Under the pieces are notes generated by a model that was given only the letters and a program-made list of their open reading frames with translations, was not told where the DNA came from and ran no database searches. Shown one piece after another: positions 25,491-33,181 of a stretch of DNA of 54,998 nt. Location of the stretch: positions 1 to 54,998 of the forward strand of contig JAFADX010000320.1 of assembly GCA_023424475.1 (NCBI GenBank). The letters are read 5' to 3'. The stretch's first letter is position 1. Each line of letters opens with the position of its first letter. The translations under genes and the position numbers were made by a program. The stretch is from Pseudomonadota bacterium. GTDB lineage: Bacteria; Pseudomonadota; Alphaproteobacteria; Acetobacterales; Acetobacteraceae.

Positions 25491-26031
25491 CTGCCATGAT
25501 CACCCGGCGCACCGCGTCCGGATCACCGGGCCGGCCCTCAATCAGGTTACGCAGGTGCAGGGCGCAGAGTTCGTCCTCGTCAGTGCGCTCCGTACCCTCA
25601 TGCCCCATCGAGACCAGAGTGATGCCGTCGGTCCCGGCAGCGCGCAGGGCCGCAGCCGTGCTACTTGCCGTCATCAGCGACGCGGCGTAGAGCGCCGCGG
25701 CGCCACGTGCCGCCACCACGCCTTGTGTGCCCGCGCTGGTTCGCTGCGCGACGACCGCGCCGCGGAAGGACCTCACGGACACTTCGAAAGGCGAATTGCC
25801 GAAGTCGAACTGCGGCGGTGCGACGCCCCTGACCTCACCCATGCAGGCCTGGACTTCGCCGCTGTCGCGCAGCGCCAGCGCTTCCTCGACACTGCCGACC
25901 ATGATGATCCGGGAGGCCCCGTTCGCCAGCGCGACGGCGGCGGTGGTGAAGGCCCGGAAGACATCGATGACGGCGACTGCGCCGCTTGCTCTCCCGGCCC
26001 CCACGAGAAGGCTTTCGACAGTGACCGTCAC
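25465..26031 (-). CDS. ComB-like 2-phosphosulfolactate phosphatase family protein, 3' truncated
   Basis: A 188-residue protein matching the ComB family: AVIDVFRAFTTAAVALANGA, CMGEVRGVAPPQFDFGNSPFEV and VVAQRTSAGTQGVVAA. ComB removes phosphate from 2-phosphosulfolactate in coenzyme M synthesis, but in bacteria without that pathway the family usually has unknown duties. Family members run about 235-240 residues; this one ends GGEAAPLP soon after the DPDAVRRVIMAGGEA stretch, within the junction with the hyuB remnant. The C-terminal fifth seems replaced, so activity is doubtful. Start ATG at 26031. Confidence 0.75.
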   Translation of the reverse strand: MTVTVESLLVGAGRASGAVAVIDVFRAFTTAAVALANGASRIIMVGSVEEALALRDSGEVQACMGEVRGVAPPQFDFGNSPFEVSVRSFRGAVVAQRTSAGTQGVVAARGAAALYAASLMTASSTAAALRAAGTDGITLVSMGHEGTERTDEDELCALHLRNLIEGRPGDPDAVRRVIMAGGEAAPLP

Positions 26032-26131
26032 GGCCGAACGTCCTCATCGGCTGGTGTGTGGTTTCGTGGCACGCCGTCGGAACGCGCCGCGACGAGGTAC
26101 GGGCGGGAAACGCCCTCCCCTCATTAACCGA

Positions 26132-26995
26132 TCAGGCCGAAAGCACGAACGGTTTGGCCGCCGCCTCATAGGCGCGATAGCCGAGCGTCTCGCGGAACTC
26201 GGCCGGCGGCAGCGCGCCGTCGGCCATGGACTTGCCCGCCTTCAGGGCAGCGAGCCCAGCTTTCATCCCGGCCATGGCGGGCGACAGCGTGCCGGTCGGA
26301 AAGGTGCCGATCTTTAGGCCCAGCTCCGCTGCGCGCGCCTGCGTCGGCGTCTCGCGATCCGCCCCCGGGGAGAGCACAGCGAAATGCGGCCGGCCCTTCG
26401 AGGCCGCGACGGCGCGCTTCACCTCGTCTTCGTCCTTCGGGCTGTCGAGGAACAGGATGTCGGCGCCTTCCTCGGCATACATCTCGATGCGCGCGATCGC
26501 TTCCTCGATACCAGCAGTCGGGCGGCAGTCAGTGCGGGCCATGACCAGGATGCCGCTGTCCTTCGCGGCCGCGACCGCGGCGCGGATTTTCATCCGCATC
26601 TCCTCGCGCGGAAGGCCCGGCTTGCCGACGGCGCTGAGCGCGCGGGGGGTGATCTTGTCCTCGATCAGCACGGCAGCAGCGCCGGCACGGCCGTAGGCGC
26701 GCACGGTGCGTTGTACGTTCATCGCATTGCCGTAGCCATGGTCGCCATCGGCCAGCACCAGCAGGTCCGGCGCGGCGCCGCGCACCATCTCGAGGCTGTT
26801 CAGCATCTCGGCGAAGGAGATCAGGTCAAGATCCGGCCCGCCCAGGCGGCTCGCCGCGACGCAGGAGCCCGAGAGGAAGGCGGTGGCGAAGCCCGCTTCA
26901 TGCGTCAGCTTCGCGGTCAGGCCATCCCAGACCGCCGGCATGGTCACGAAGTCCGGCTTGGCCAGCAGTGCGCGCAGTTTTTCGGGGGCTGTCAT
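26132..26995 (-). CDS. Isocitrate lyase / PEP mutase family enzyme
   Basis: About 287 residues (an upstream in-frame ATG at 27013 adds six). The TIM-barrel signature is clear: VWDGLTAKLTHEAGFATAFLSG, LLVLADGDHGYGNAMNVQRTVRAYGRAGAAAVLIED and MARTDCRPTAGIEEAIARIEMYAEEGADILFLDSP. The KKCGH motif of true isocitrate and methylisocitrate lyases is missing; the loop reads IEDKITPRALS, closer to PEP mutase, phosphonopyruvate hydrolase or oxaloacetate decarboxylase. It acts on a small 2-oxo or 2-hydroxy acid. It is divergent from accB across about 300 bases. Confidence 0.87.
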   Translation of the reverse strand: MTAPEKLRALLAKPDFVTMPAVWDGLTAKLTHEAGFATAFLSGSCVAASRLGGPDLDLISFAEMLNSLEMVRGAAPDLLVLADGDHGYGNAMNVQRTVRAYGRAGAAAVLIEDKITPRALSAVGKPGLPREEMRMKIRAAVAAAKDSGILVMARTDCRPTAGIEEAIARIEMYAEEGADILFLDSPKDEDEVKRAVAASKGRPHFAVLSPGADRETPTQARAAELGLKIGTFPTGTLSPAMAGMKAGLAALKAGKSMADGALPPAEFRETLGYRAYEAAAKPFVLSA

Positions 26996-27314
26996 GTGAT
27001 CGGACTTTTCCATCGGTCGGTTCGAGGCAGTGTCAGCGTCTCAAGGCATGCCCGCCAGCGCCGGCACGTCAGGTTTCGTCAGTCAGAATAGATTTTCAAC
27101 ATACGGAACGTCAATGCAGCGCCAGGGCGTGCTTATCCCGATCGCGACCTGTGCTGCGCGACGTCGCTGCGGTGAAGGCTGATTCTCCATGCATCCGCAT
27201 GTGGATGCTGAAAATTTCGTTGTACGGGATGACATTTCGATTAATGGTACGCATCGAAGACGATGCCGCCTACCGCATCGCGCTTGGTCGCGCGCGCTTC
27301 CCTGAGGACCCCGT
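26996..27314. promoter_or_regulatory. Divergent promoter region between PEP-mutase-like gene and accB
   Basis: About 300 bases without a gene, AT-richer than the surroundings. It holds TTTCAACATACGGAAC (27094-27109), which resembles a site in front of the IclR gene. A second AT-rich stretch near 27205-27250 could contain the accB promoter; I could not fix -35 and -10 boxes. Confidence 0.5.
27094..27109. promoter_or_regulatory. Candidate IclR-type operator, copy 1
   Basis: TTTCAACATACGGAAC shares 11 of 16 bases with TTTCATTGTTCGAAAC at 34030-34045, pattern TTTCA-NNN-T-N-CG-N-AAC. It lies between two divergent operons. Binding by the IclR protein is inference. Confidence 0.35.
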
Positions 27315-27752
27315 ATGGATCTGGCCAAGATCAAAGCCCTCATTGACCTAGTATCCCGATCTCAGGTCACCGAGCTCGAATTGACCGAGGGCGCCACCAC
27401 GCTTCGCCTGAGCCGCTCCGCCACAAGCCTAGCGCCGCACCCCGTCGCTCCGACCGCTTCAATTGCCCCGACGGCTGCGGCGGTGCCACCAACGCCGTCC
27501 GATTCGCCGGAAAGCCTCGACGTCGTCCGCGCGCCGTCGTTCGGCGTGTTTCACCGCACGCCCGCGCCGGACGCGCCTCCCTTCGCCACCGTCGGCGCAT
27601 CGGTGGAAGCCGGCCAGACGCTCTGCCTGATCGAGGCGATGAAGGTGTTCACCGCCATCGTCGCGCCGCAGGCCGGCACGGTGGAAGCGATCCTCGTCGA
27701 ATCTGGCGAGGAGGTGGAGGCGGACCAGCCGCTCTTCCGGATTGGCGCATGA
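27315..27752 (+). CDS. accB: Biotin carboxyl carrier protein
   Basis: A 145-residue BCCP. The N-terminal helix MDLAKIKALIDLVSRSQVTELEL is typical, followed by an Ala/Pro-rich linker (residues 36-68) and a C-terminal biotinyl domain with the biotinylation motif EAMKV, Lys at K110. It starts with a GAGGA eight bases before the ATG and overlaps accC by four bases. In this neighbourhood it is likely a carrier for the 5-oxoprolinase-like cluster rather than the housekeeping acetyl-CoA carboxylase, which is usually elsewhere. Confidence 0.92.
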   Translation: MDLAKIKALIDLVSRSQVTELELTEGATTLRLSRSATSLAPHPVAPTASIAPTAAAVPPTPSDSPESLDVVRAPSFGVFHRTPAPDAPPFATVGASVEAGQTLCLIEAMKVFTAIVAPQAGTVEAILVESGEEVEADQPLFRIGA

Positions 27753-29125
27753 CGCGTTTCGACACGGTGCTCGTCGCGAACCGCGGCGAGGTGGCACTGC
27801 GCATCATCCGTGCCTGCCGCGCGCTCGGTCTGCGCAGTGTGGCGGCGTATTCCGCGGGCGATCGCGGCGCGCCGTGGCTTGCCGCGGCCGATGCGGCGAT
27901 CTGCATCGGCGGCGCGCCGTCTCGCGACAGCTACCTCAACATCCCCGCACTAATGCTTGCCGTGGAAGCCTGCGGCGCCGGCGCCATACATCCGGGCTAC
28001 GGCTTCCTCAGTGAGAATGCCGACTTCGCCGAGGCGGTCGAGGCGGCGGGTATCGTCTTCATCGGCCCGACGCCGCGATCGATCCGCACTATGGGGGACA
28101 AGATCGCCGCGAAGCGCGCGATGATCGGGGCCGGCGTCCCCTGCGTGCCCGGCCCCGACCAGCCGCTGCCGGACGATACGGAGGCCATCGCGGGCATCGC
28201 GACCGACATCGGCTATCCCGTCATCGTCAAGGCGGTGGGCGGCGGCGGCGGCCGCGGCATGCGCGTGGTGTCCGACGCCGCCTCGCTGGCCGGGGCGATC
28301 GCCGTGACGCGCAGCGAGGCAGGCCGCGCCTTCGGCCGCAGCGACCTCTACATGGAGAAGTTCCTGCAGGCGCCGCGCCATGTCGAGATCCAGGTCCTGT
28401 GCGACACGCATGGCAACGCGATCTGGCTCGGCGAGCGTGATTGCTCCATGCAGCGCCGGCACCAGAAGGTCGTCGAGGAAGCACCCGCGCCCGGCATTGC
28501 GCCGGAGATCCTGAATGCCGTCGCCGAGCGCTGTGTCGAGGCTTGCCGCCGCATCGGCTATCGCGGCGCGGGCACCTTCGAATTCCTCTACGAGGCCGGC
28601 GCCTTCTACTTCATCGAGATGAACACGCGCGTGCAGGTGGAACATCCGGTGACCGAGATGATCACTAGCATCGACATTGTGCGCGAGCAGATCCGAATCG
28701 CGCAGGGGGAGGCGCTTAGTATCGCCCAGGCTGATGTCGCGCCACGCGGCCACGCGATCGAATGCCGCATCAATGCGGAAGATCCCTTCAGCTTCGTCCC
28801 TTCGCCCGGTCGCATCACCGATCTGGCGCTGCCGGGCGGCCCGGGCCTGCGCGTCGATACGCACATCGCCGCCGGCTACGCTGTGCCCTCGCACTACGAT
28901 TCTCTGATCGCCAAGGTGATCACCTACGGCGTGACGCGCGACGAGGCGATCGAACGCATGGGCGCGGCCCTCGCCGAGCTGCGGATCGAGGGAATCGCCA
29001 CCAATGCGCCGCTATGCGCGGCGATCATGCGGGACGACGGCTTCCGCGCTGGTGGCACGGATATCCACTACCTCGAGCACTGGCTCGCCGCGCGCGGGGC
29101 GGAGGGCGCTCATGCTGGTCGATAA
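27749..29125 (+). CDS. accC: Biotin carboxylase
   Basis: A 458-residue ATP-grasp enzyme. Motifs: VLVANRGEVALRIIRACRALG at the N-terminus, HPGYGFLSENADFAEA, KAVGGGGGRGMRVV, and FYFIEMNTRVQVEHPVTEMIT. All key residues of biotin carboxylase appear present. It carboxylates biotin on the carrier encoded just upstream. It overlaps pxpB by 14 bases. The pairing of a dedicated biotin carboxylase with PxpB and PxpC recalls urea carboxylase-like modular enzymes. Confidence 0.93.
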   Translation: MTRFDTVLVANRGEVALRIIRACRALGLRSVAAYSAGDRGAPWLAAADAAICIGGAPSRDSYLNIPALMLAVEACGAGAIHPGYGFLSENADFAEAVEAAGIVFIGPTPRSIRTMGDKIAAKRAMIGAGVPCVPGPDQPLPDDTEAIAGIATDIGYPVIVKAVGGGGGRGMRVVSDAASLAGAIAVTRSEAGRAFGRSDLYMEKFLQAPRHVEIQVLCDTHGNAIWLGERDCSMQRRHQKVVEEAPAPGIAPEILNAVAERCVEACRRIGYRGAGTFEFLYEAGAFYFIEMNTRVQVEHPVTEMITSIDIVREQIRIAQGEALSIAQADVAPRGHAIECRINAEDPFSFVPSPGRITDLALPGGPGLRVDTHIAAGYAVPSHYDSLIAKVITYGVTRDEAIERMGAALAELRIEGIATNAPLCAAIMRDDGFRAGGTDIHYLEHWLAARGAEGAHAGR

Positions 29126-29783
29126 CCACCGCTCGCGCCCGCATGTCAGCATGCTCGGCACCCGCGCCCTGCTTTTCGAGGCGCCGGGCGATTTCGACCT
29201 GGCCAATCAGCGCCGCATCTGGACCTTGTCGCGTGTGGCCTCCACCTGGCCGGGGGTGCGCGAGGCGGCACCCTGCATGACCAATGTCATGCTCACCTTC
29301 GATACGCCGCTGGAAGATCCCGGCAGCCTGGAGGCGGCGCTCATCGCCGCCTGGGACGCGTCGGAGCCCGACCAGACGGAAGGCCGCGTGGTTGACGTGC
29401 CGGTCATCTACGGCGGCGAGTACGGTCCGGACCTGCACGAGATCGCCGCGCACGCGAAGCTGCCGCCAGAGGAGGTGGTGCGGCTGCACACCGGGAGCCG
29501 GCTCATCGTCTTCGCCATCGGCAGCCATCCGGGCAATGCCTATCTGGGCGGGCTCGATCCGCGCATCGCCATGCCGCGTCGCAAGGTGCCCCGGTTGCGC
29601 GCCGAGGCGGGCACGGTGTCCATCGGCGGGCTGCAGGCCGGAATGGGCGGCACGCCGGGGCCGAGCGGCTGGAACTGGCTCGGCCGCACCACCGTTCCGC
29701 TCTTTGATCCGCGTCGCGACCCGCCGGCGTTGCTCACGCCCGGCGACATCGTGCGGTTCCATGCCGAGAAGGTGATCCTGTGA
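29112..29783 (+). CDS. pxpB: 5-oxoprolinase subunit B / KipI-like
   Basis: A 223-residue protein with the allophanate-hydrolase subunit 1 fold: GTRALLFEAPGDFDLANQRRIWTL at the start, VDVPVIYGGEYGPDLHEIAAHAKLPPEEVVRLH in the middle and FAIGSHPGNAYLGGLDPRIAMPRRKVPR towards the end, which is the KipI/PxpB signature. PxpB works with PxpC and PxpA in ATP-dependent opening of 5-oxoproline to glutamate. The start at 29112 lies inside the end of accC. It overlaps pxpC by four bases. Confidence 0.9.
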   Translation: MLVDNHRSRPHVSMLGTRALLFEAPGDFDLANQRRIWTLSRVASTWPGVREAAPCMTNVMLTFDTPLEDPGSLEAALIAAWDASEPDQTEGRVVDVPVIYGGEYGPDLHEIAAHAKLPPEEVVRLHTGSRLIVFAIGSHPGNAYLGGLDPRIAMPRRKVPRLRAEAGTVSIGGLQAGMGGTPGPSGWNWLGRTTVPLFDPRRDPPALLTPGDIVRFHAEKVIL

Positions 29784-30787
29784 TCGAGGTGTTCGACGCG
29801 GCGCCGCTCGCCTCGGTGCAAGATCTCGGGCGCGAATCCTACCTGCGCTATGGTGTCAGCTATTCCGGCGTAATGGACAGTCTCGCGCTGCGGGCCGGCA
29901 ACGCGATGCTCGGCAATGCGGAAGATCTCGCCGGGATCGAGATGCAGGCCTTCCCCTGCCGCTTCCGGTTTCGCGAGGCGGCCGACTTCGCGGTGACCGG
30001 CGCCGGTTGCGCCGTGACCCTCGACGACGCGCCGCTGCTGCCGTGGTGGGCCAGCCACGCGGAAGCCGGACAGGTGCTGACGATCGCGGCCCCGCGGCGC
30101 GGCGTGCGCGGCTACTTCACCATCAACGGCGGTATCGACGTGCCCCTCGTGCTCGGATCGCGTAGCACGCAGTTCCGGGGCTCCTTCGGTGGGCATGAAG
30201 GGCGGTGGCTCGAAGCCGGCGATGTGCTGCCGGTCGGCCCGGACAGACCCAGGACGATAGTCGCCCCCGGCTTCGGCGCCCAGCCGCCAGATGCAGGCGT
30301 GCCGACCGACTGGACCCCCGCCGACCTGCCGCCGGGCACTACTGCCGTGCGTGTGCTGACGGCCGCGGAATACGGCCTGTTCACCGAGGAATCGCAGCAG
30401 CGCTTCTGGAGCACCGGCTGGAAGATCTCCGGACAGAGCAACCGTGCGGGATACCGCCTCGCGGGCCAGCCGCTCGACTTCGCGCGGCGGATCGAGATGC
30501 GCTCCCACGGCATCGTCCCCGGCGTGGTCCAGGTGCCGCCCTCCGGCGAGCCGATCATCCAGCTCAGCGACGCGCATACCGCGGGCGGCTATCCGAAGAT
30601 CGCGACGGTGATCGAGGCCGATCTCTGGCGTCTTGCGCAGGCGCCGCTCGGCAGCCGGCTGCGCTTCGTGCCGGTGGCCTATCCGGCAGCTCTCGCGGCA
30701 CTGCGGGAGGCGGATGCCTGGATCGCCTCGCTGCGCCGCCTTGCCGGGCACTACCGGTTGCTCTGCGGCACGGGACGGCGGCCATGA
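29780..30787 (+). CDS. pxpC: 5-oxoprolinase subunit C / KipA-like carboxyltransferase family
   Basis: A 335-residue protein of the biotin-dependent carboxyltransferase/KipA family: IEVFDAAPLASVQDLGRESYLRYGVSYSGVMDSLALRAGNAMLGN is the family opening, and ISGQSNRAGYRLAGQPLDF and SHGIVPGVVQVPPSGEPIIQLSDAHTAGGYPKIATVI close it. It forms a complex with PxpB. It overlaps both neighbours by four bases. In modular urea carboxylase the same two domains are fused to biotin carboxylase and carrier, matching the gene order here. Confidence 0.92.
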   Translation: MIEVFDAAPLASVQDLGRESYLRYGVSYSGVMDSLALRAGNAMLGNAEDLAGIEMQAFPCRFRFREAADFAVTGAGCAVTLDDAPLLPWWASHAEAGQVLTIAAPRRGVRGYFTINGGIDVPLVLGSRSTQFRGSFGGHEGRWLEAGDVLPVGPDRPRTIVAPGFGAQPPDAGVPTDWTPADLPPGTTAVRVLTAAEYGLFTEESQQRFWSTGWKISGQSNRAGYRLAGQPLDFARRIEMRSHGIVPGVVQVPPSGEPIIQLSDAHTAGGYPKIATVIEADLWRLAQAPLGSRLRFVPVAYPAALAALREADAWIASLRRLAGHYRLLCGTGRRP

Positions 30788-31203
30788 CGGTGGATGAGGT
30801 GCGGCAGATCGTCGCCTGGCTCGAGGCCGCGGGGCTCACTGGCTTCGAACTCACGACGCCCCAGGGCCGGCTGCGCCTGCAGCTCGCGAGCCCGGGGCAC
30901 TTGGTGCCGCAGTCTTCGTGGGCGGAGCCCGCACCCGCTACGCCGGCTATCGCAGCGCGCGGCACGGGTGTCTTCCTCGATGCCCATCCCTGGAGCGACA
31001 CGCCGCTGGTCCGTCCGGGCCAGCGCGTTCAGGCCGGCGAGACCGCCGCGCTGCTGCGCACCGGGGCGCTGATCCAGCCGGTCACCGCGGCCGAGGCCGG
31101 CGTGGTGGGCGACCGCCTCGTCACGCCCGGCACGCTGGTCGGCTTCGGCACCCCGCTGTTCGCCTTCACCCCCGAGGATCCCCCGGCCAGGAGCACGCCA
31201 TGA
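30784..31203 (+). CDS. BCCP-like protein without biotinylation lysine
   Basis: A 139-residue paralogue of the upstream BCCP. The N-terminal helices align (MTVDEVRQIVAWLEAAGLTGFELT), and the C-terminal barrel aligns over its whole length without gaps (GTGVFLDAHPW...VGDRLVTPGTLVGFGTPLFAF). Where the carrier has EAMK this protein has RTGA (92-95), so A95 replaces the Lys. It therefore cannot be biotinylated at the normal place. The gene is coupled on both sides by ATGA overlaps, which argues that it is kept for a function, perhaps as a structural subunit. Databases usually label such proteins as acetyl-CoA carboxylase. Confidence 0.8.
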   Translation: MTVDEVRQIVAWLEAAGLTGFELTTPQGRLRLQLASPGHLVPQSSWAEPAPATPAIAARGTGVFLDAHPWSDTPLVRPGQRVQAGETAALLRTGALIQPVTAAEAGVVGDRLVTPGTLVGFGTPLFAFTPEDPPARSTP

Positions 31204-31967
31204 AGATCGATCTCAACTCCGACATGGGCGAAGGCTTCGGTGCGTACCGCATGGCCGAGGACGAGGCATTGCTGGATATCGTCTCCTCGGCGAACCTCGC
31301 CTGTGGGTTCCATGCCGGCGATGCGGTGATCATGGACCGCACCGTGCGCATGGCGCAGGAACGCGGCGTCGCGATCGGGGCGCATATCGGCTTCCCCGAC
31401 CTCATGGGCTTCGGGCGGCGGCTGATGCAGGTCGATCCGAAGGAGATGGAGAAGTACGCCATCTACCAGCTCGGCGCGCTGGAAGGCATCGCGCGGGCGG
31501 CCGGGGCGCGCATGACGCATGCGAGCTTCCATGGTGCGCTCGGCAACCTGATCGCCGTGGACCAGCCGATGGCCGACGCGATGGCGCGCGCGGTGCGCGC
31601 CTTCGACCCGACGCTGCTCGTCTCCTCCGCACCCGGCACCGCGATCGGACGGGCGGCCGAGGCGGAAGGGCTTCGCGTCTACACCAAGTTCCTCGCCGAC
31701 CGCGCCTATGACGACAAGGGGCTGCTGGTGTCGCGCAAGCTGCCCGGCGCCATGGTCAAGGATGTCGAGGCAGTGCGCGAGCGCGTGGCGCGGCTGCTGA
31801 CCGAAGGCACCGTCGTCGCCATCACCGGCGAGGTGCTGCCCATGAAGGTCGATTCCATCCTGGTCCACAGCGACACCGCCGGCGCCGTGGCGTTGGCGCG
31901 CACCATCCGCGCCGCGATCGAGGCCGCGGGGGGCACCGTCGCGCCGTTCGCGCAGACGCTGGGCTGA
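31200..31967 (+). CDS. pxpA: 5-oxoprolinase subunit A, LamB/YcsF family
   Basis: A 255-residue protein. Signature segments are KIDLNSDMGEGFGAYRMAED, IVSSANLACGFHAGDAVIM and GVAIGAHIGFPDLMGFGRR, including the conserved Asp and His residues of the family, plus VITGEVLPMKVDSILVHSDT at the end. PxpA is the lactam-opening subunit of 5-oxoprolinase. The start overlaps the degenerate carrier gene. A Bug receptor gene follows after 127 bases and may belong to the same transcript. Confidence 0.92.
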   Translation: MKIDLNSDMGEGFGAYRMAEDEALLDIVSSANLACGFHAGDAVIMDRTVRMAQERGVAIGAHIGFPDLMGFGRRLMQVDPKEMEKYAIYQLGALEGIARAAGARMTHASFHGALGNLIAVDQPMADAMARAVRAFDPTLLVSSAPGTAIGRAAEAEGLRVYTKFLADRAYDDKGLLVSRKLPGAMVKDVEAVRERVARLLTEGTVVAITGEVLPMKVDSILVHSDTAGAVALARTIRAAIEAAGGTVAPFAQTLG

Positions 31968-32094
31968 GCTTCGGAGGGAGGGCCAGTTGGCCCGCAAGGC
32001 ACACGGAAGCGAAGGCGACGCACCAGAACGTCGCCCCGCGCAGACAAAGGGACGCCGGTCCTTCGCGGCGCCCGACAATGTTCAGGAGAAGCTT

Positions 32095-33075
32095 ATGAGA
32101 CGTATGATTTGCGCCGCCGCGGCGCTTCTGGCGATCAGCGGGGCGCTCCCTGCGGCTGCGCAGGCGCCGTTCCCCGAGCCGGGCCGGCCACTGACGGTGA
32201 TCGTGCCTTATCCGCCGGGCGGCGGCAGCGACGTCACCGCGCGTGCCCTGGGGCCCGAGCTGGAGCGCGCGCTGGGCGTTCCGGTCGTCGTGGTGAACCG
32301 CGCCGGCGCCGGTTCGCAGATCGGCATGGCGGAACTCGCCCGGTCACGGCCGGATGGCTACACCGTCGCCTACGGCCTCTGGCCCTCCACCTTCACCCTG
32401 TACCTCGACCCATCGCGGCGCGCGCCCTTTAACCGCGACAGTTTCGTGCCGCTGGCGCTGCACGTGATCGACCCGGGCACCATCCTGGTGCCCGCCGCGA
32501 GCCCGATCCGAACCTTCTCCGACCTGGTCGCCGCGGCACGCGCCCGGCCGGGTGTGGTGTCGATGGCGGATCCCGGCATCCTCGGCTGGGAGCACATCAC
32601 CACCATCCAGTTGCAGAAGTCGCTCGGCATTGAGTTCAACCAGGTGCACTACCAGGGCGCGGCGCCGGCGATCACCGCGCTGATCGGCTCACAGATCGAT
32701 GTGATGATGTCTTCGAGCAGCACGGCGATCACGCAGAGCCGCGCGGGGACGGTGCGCGTGCTGGCCGTGCTGTCGCCGCAGCGGAATCCATTCCTGCCGG
32801 ACGTGCCGACGCTGGCTTCGCTCGGCACGCCGCTCGCCGCCGGCTCAGCGCGCGGCTTCGTCGCACCTGCGGGCACGCCCGAGCCGATCGTGCGCCGGCT
32901 GGCGCAGGCGCTGGAGACCGCGATCACCAGCCCGGCGCACCGCGAGACGCTGCGGCGTCTCGGCCTCGACATCAGTTACATGGGACCGTCGGAATTCAGC
33001 GCCTATTGGGCGCACGAAGAGAATGCGATGCGTCCGGTGGTCGAGGAGATCGTCCGCCAGGGCCAGAACAACTGA
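32095..33075 (+). CDS. Tripartite tricarboxylate (Bug) receptor protein
   Basis: A 326-residue periplasmic receptor. Signal peptide MRRMICAAAALLAISGALPAAAQA, then GRPLTVIVPYPPGGGSDVTARAL and later VHYQGAAPAITALIGSQID and LPDVPTLASLG. AGGAGAA precedes the ATG at good spacing. Located after the accBC-pxp cluster, it may bind the cluster's substrate such as a lactam acid; no permease genes are near. The convergent IclR gene follows. Confidence 0.9.
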   Translation: MRRMICAAAALLAISGALPAAAQAPFPEPGRPLTVIVPYPPGGGSDVTARALGPELERALGVPVVVVNRAGAGSQIGMAELARSRPDGYTVAYGLWPSTFTLYLDPSRRAPFNRDSFVPLALHVIDPGTILVPAASPIRTFSDLVAAARARPGVVSMADPGILGWEHITTIQLQKSLGIEFNQVHYQGAAPAITALIGSQIDVMMSSSSTAITQSRAGTVRVLAVLSPQRNPFLPDVPTLASLGTPLAAGSARGFVAPAGTPEPIVRRLAQALETAITSPAHRETLRRLGLDISYMGPSEFSAYWAHEENAMRPVVEEIVRQGQNN

Positions 33076-33085
33076 GCAGCCTGCC

Positions 33086-33130
33086 TCGAGCAGACCCCGA
33101 TCAGGTGCCAGCACCTGATCGGGCGAAGAT
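33086..33130 (-). repeat. Dispersed palindromic repeat, copy B
   Basis: Reverse complement of this stretch matches 92-136 at 39 of 45 positions. The core is a perfect inverted repeat (33096-33123): CCCGATCAGGTGC, two-base spacer CA, GCACCTGATCGGG. It stands between convergent genes and could also act as a terminator, though no T-run follows. Confidence 0.65.
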
Positions 33131-33181
33131 CCTGGAAACCAAAACGCGCCGAAGACCCTGTCGCAAGTCGTGGCGAGCGGC

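Noticed and set aside
26132..26995. Methylisocitrate lyase (PrpB)
   Set aside because: The KKCGH catalytic motif is missing; the loop is IEDKITPRALS and no prp genes are near.
27315..29125. Housekeeping acetyl-CoA carboxylase genes
   Set aside because: The pair is embedded by gene overlaps in a pxp cluster with its own promoter region; a catabolic role is more likely, although acetyl-CoA carboxylase activity cannot be excluded.
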